From NCBI RefSeq assembly GCF_035271045.1, contig NZ_DATESC010000008.1, positions 36,852 to 100,851 on the forward strand: DNA of 64,000 nt, read 5' to 3'. Positions 62,996-64,000 of the stretch are shown here, piece after piece; position 1 is the first letter of the stretch; the number at the start of each line of letters is the position of its first letter. The stretch comes from Marinospirillum sp035271045 (GTDB lineage Bacteria; Pseudomonadota; Gammaproteobacteria; Pseudomonadales; Halomonadaceae). Both the position numbers and the translations under genes were made by a program. The notes below the pieces were generated by a model that saw nothing but the letters and a program-made list of their open reading frames with translations, searched no databases and was not told the DNA's origin.

Positions 62996-64000
62996 ATGTT
63001 AAACAAAATGCTTTTAATTACAGTCGCACTATTACTTATTGGTGGGTGTGCCAGCAATCAAGTTAATACTCAAAATGAACAAGACACTGCTAAAGATGAT
63101 GAATATAAAAATATTTTAAGCCACCAAGAAAGATTTCAGGTGCTAACTAGCTACCTAGTTCAACAGGAACTAGACGTTGCTAAGCCTGTTTTTCCGCAAG
63201 AACCCAATGAACCTGAAATACCCAAGGCGCAAGAGTTGGTTAAAGGCAAATATGAAAAAATAGCCGATTTTGATAAGCGTGTTGCTAATGAAAAAAAGAA
63301 AAGAGAAAAACTCTTAGATTCTTTACCTAAACAATACGCCAAAGAAGTAACCGCTTATAACCAAGAAGTTAAACGCCTAACCGACAATTATAATAATGAA
63401 GTAGCTAAGCGTTATAAAAAGTTAGATGAAATAACCAGTGAAGCCATGCACAGGGCTTATATAAAAGTTTATGGTACGCCTTACCTTGCTAGCAACCCTA
63501 AATACGATTCTGAAACTGAGCGTTTTTTTGCCCAAGTCAAAGCCAGTAAAGGCGGTTTTAATGAGTTGGTAGCTATTGATGTACCTATTAACCAAGCAGA
63601 AGATTTTGATAAAAACTTAGCCAAAGCCAAGGTGAAAGTAACTTTCAACTTTGCCAACGACAACCTTGTGCTTAAAGGTATCGAAGTTAAAAATGGCCCA
63701 TTGGATTACATTGCAAGGCTCACCGACGTTAATTTTAAAGCTGAGAACTTTAGTGTTGCTTTAGGTGGCGAAAAACTTCAACTTCCTAAAACACCTTTGT
63801 TAAGTAGCTCGCTAAGTATCAGTGAAGACGCTTATTCACTCGGTATGATTAACTATTCTAAAGACCCAGAAATTGCCCGCCTACAAAAAATAAAATATGA
63901 GTTAGAGCAGTCAGCAGCCAATCAAAAACTAAATAATCAAAAAGAAGCGGATCTTTTTCGTCAAAGAAATGCTTTAGAAGCCCAAATAGCGCAGTTAGAA
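62996..64000 (+). CDS. Lipoprotein of unknown function (3' end outside window)
   Basis: 335 residues visible, frame open at the window edge. The N-terminus MLNKMLLITVALLLIGGCAS is a lipoprotein signal with lipobox IGGC (Cys18), followed by Ser/Asn, so outer-membrane sorting is likely. The mature part has a Lys/Glu-rich helical stretch (about 75-135) containing KGKYEKIADFDKRVANEKKK, then a mixed region with TFNFANDNLVLKGIEVKNG and a coiled-coil-like segment at the visible end (EIARLQKIKYELEQSAANQK, part). I do not recognise the family; the KYEKIADFDKRV pattern resembles repeats in other secreted proteins of unknown role. Possibly co-transcribed with the Sel1 gene. Confidence 0.72.
   Translation, partial: MLNKMLLITVALLLIGGCASNQVNTQNEQDTAKDDEYKNILSHQERFQVLTSYLVQQELDVAKPVFPQEPNEPEIPKAQELVKGKYEKIADFDKRVANEKKKREKLLDSLPKQYAKEVTAYNQEVKRLTDNYNNEVAKRYKKLDEITSEAMHRAYIKVYGTPYLASNPKYDSETERFFAQVKASKGGFNELVAIDVPINQAEDFDKNLAKAKVKVTFNFANDNLVLKGIEVKNGPLDYIARLTDVNFKAENFSVALGGEKLQLPKTPLLSSSLSISEDAYSLGMINYSKDPEIARLQKIKYELEQSAANQKLNNQKEADLFRQRNALEAQIAQLE

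Overview
The window is a piece of a gammaproteobacterial chromosome. The gene order leuC-leuD-leuB-asd-fimV-truA-trpF-(trpB-trpA)-accD-folC-dedD-cvpA-purF-metZ is a backbone known from Pseudomonas and its marine relatives. The presence of trpBA inside that block, the moderate base composition and the liu/liv catabolic genes fit an Oceanospirillales- or Pseudomonadales-type organism; I cannot name the species. No rRNA, tRNA, CRISPR array or intact transposon was seen.

Layout. 1-10.4 kb: assorted housekeeping genes: a CoA-transferase (cut by the window edge), rluF, a yaeQ-like gene, dcd, xthA, a YqiA-type esterase, an SDR enzyme, thrH, cysB, then a FecR-domain/CHASE2-cyclase pair. 10.4-24.7 kb: branched-chain amino acid uptake and valine breakdown. 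It holds a five-gene LIV-type ABC transporter, a PrpE-like ligase, mmsB, 3-hydroxyisobutyryl-CoA hydrolase, an enoyl-CoA hydratase and an acyl-CoA dehydrogenase on the minus strand, then an AraC regulator, a LiuR-type MerR regulator and an acyl-CoA ligase on the plus strand. 24.7-43.1 kb: a chemoreceptor followed by the minus-strand biosynthetic backbone (methionine, purine, folate, fatty acid, tryptophan, aspartate family, leucine). 43.2-46.2 kb: a LysR regulator and a PAS-GGDEF-EAL protein. 46.4-53.1 kb: the complete leucine/isovalerate operon liuA-B-C-D-E. 53.2-64 kb: an accessory region with AT-rich, decaying defence-type genes.

How the parts work together. Four near-identical 16-bp palindromes of the LiuR type lie upstream of the liv transporter operon, between the valine dehydrogenase gene and the araC-type gene, upstream of liuR and its acyl-CoA ligase, and upstream of liuA. 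One regulator therefore probably controls uptake, valine breakdown and leucine breakdown from separate loci. Valine is taken as far as methylmalonate semialdehyde (mmsA is not here) and leucine as far as acetyl-CoA plus acetoacetate.

The accessory end is the most unusual part. An ApaLI-like restriction endonuclease gene carries two lesions, an in-frame TGA and an 11-bp tandem duplication, while its neighbouring DNA methyltransferase is intact. Farther along, a RecQ-like helicase gene that seems to have carried a C-terminal phosphoribosyltransferase domain is frameshifted and internally deleted beside an intact DprA-like gene. Between them are a DUF411 metal-type protein with a Cys-rich partner, a tiny DUF2986 protein and an SLC13-type permease. 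The window ends with a Sel1-repeat protein and a lipoprotein that runs off the edge.
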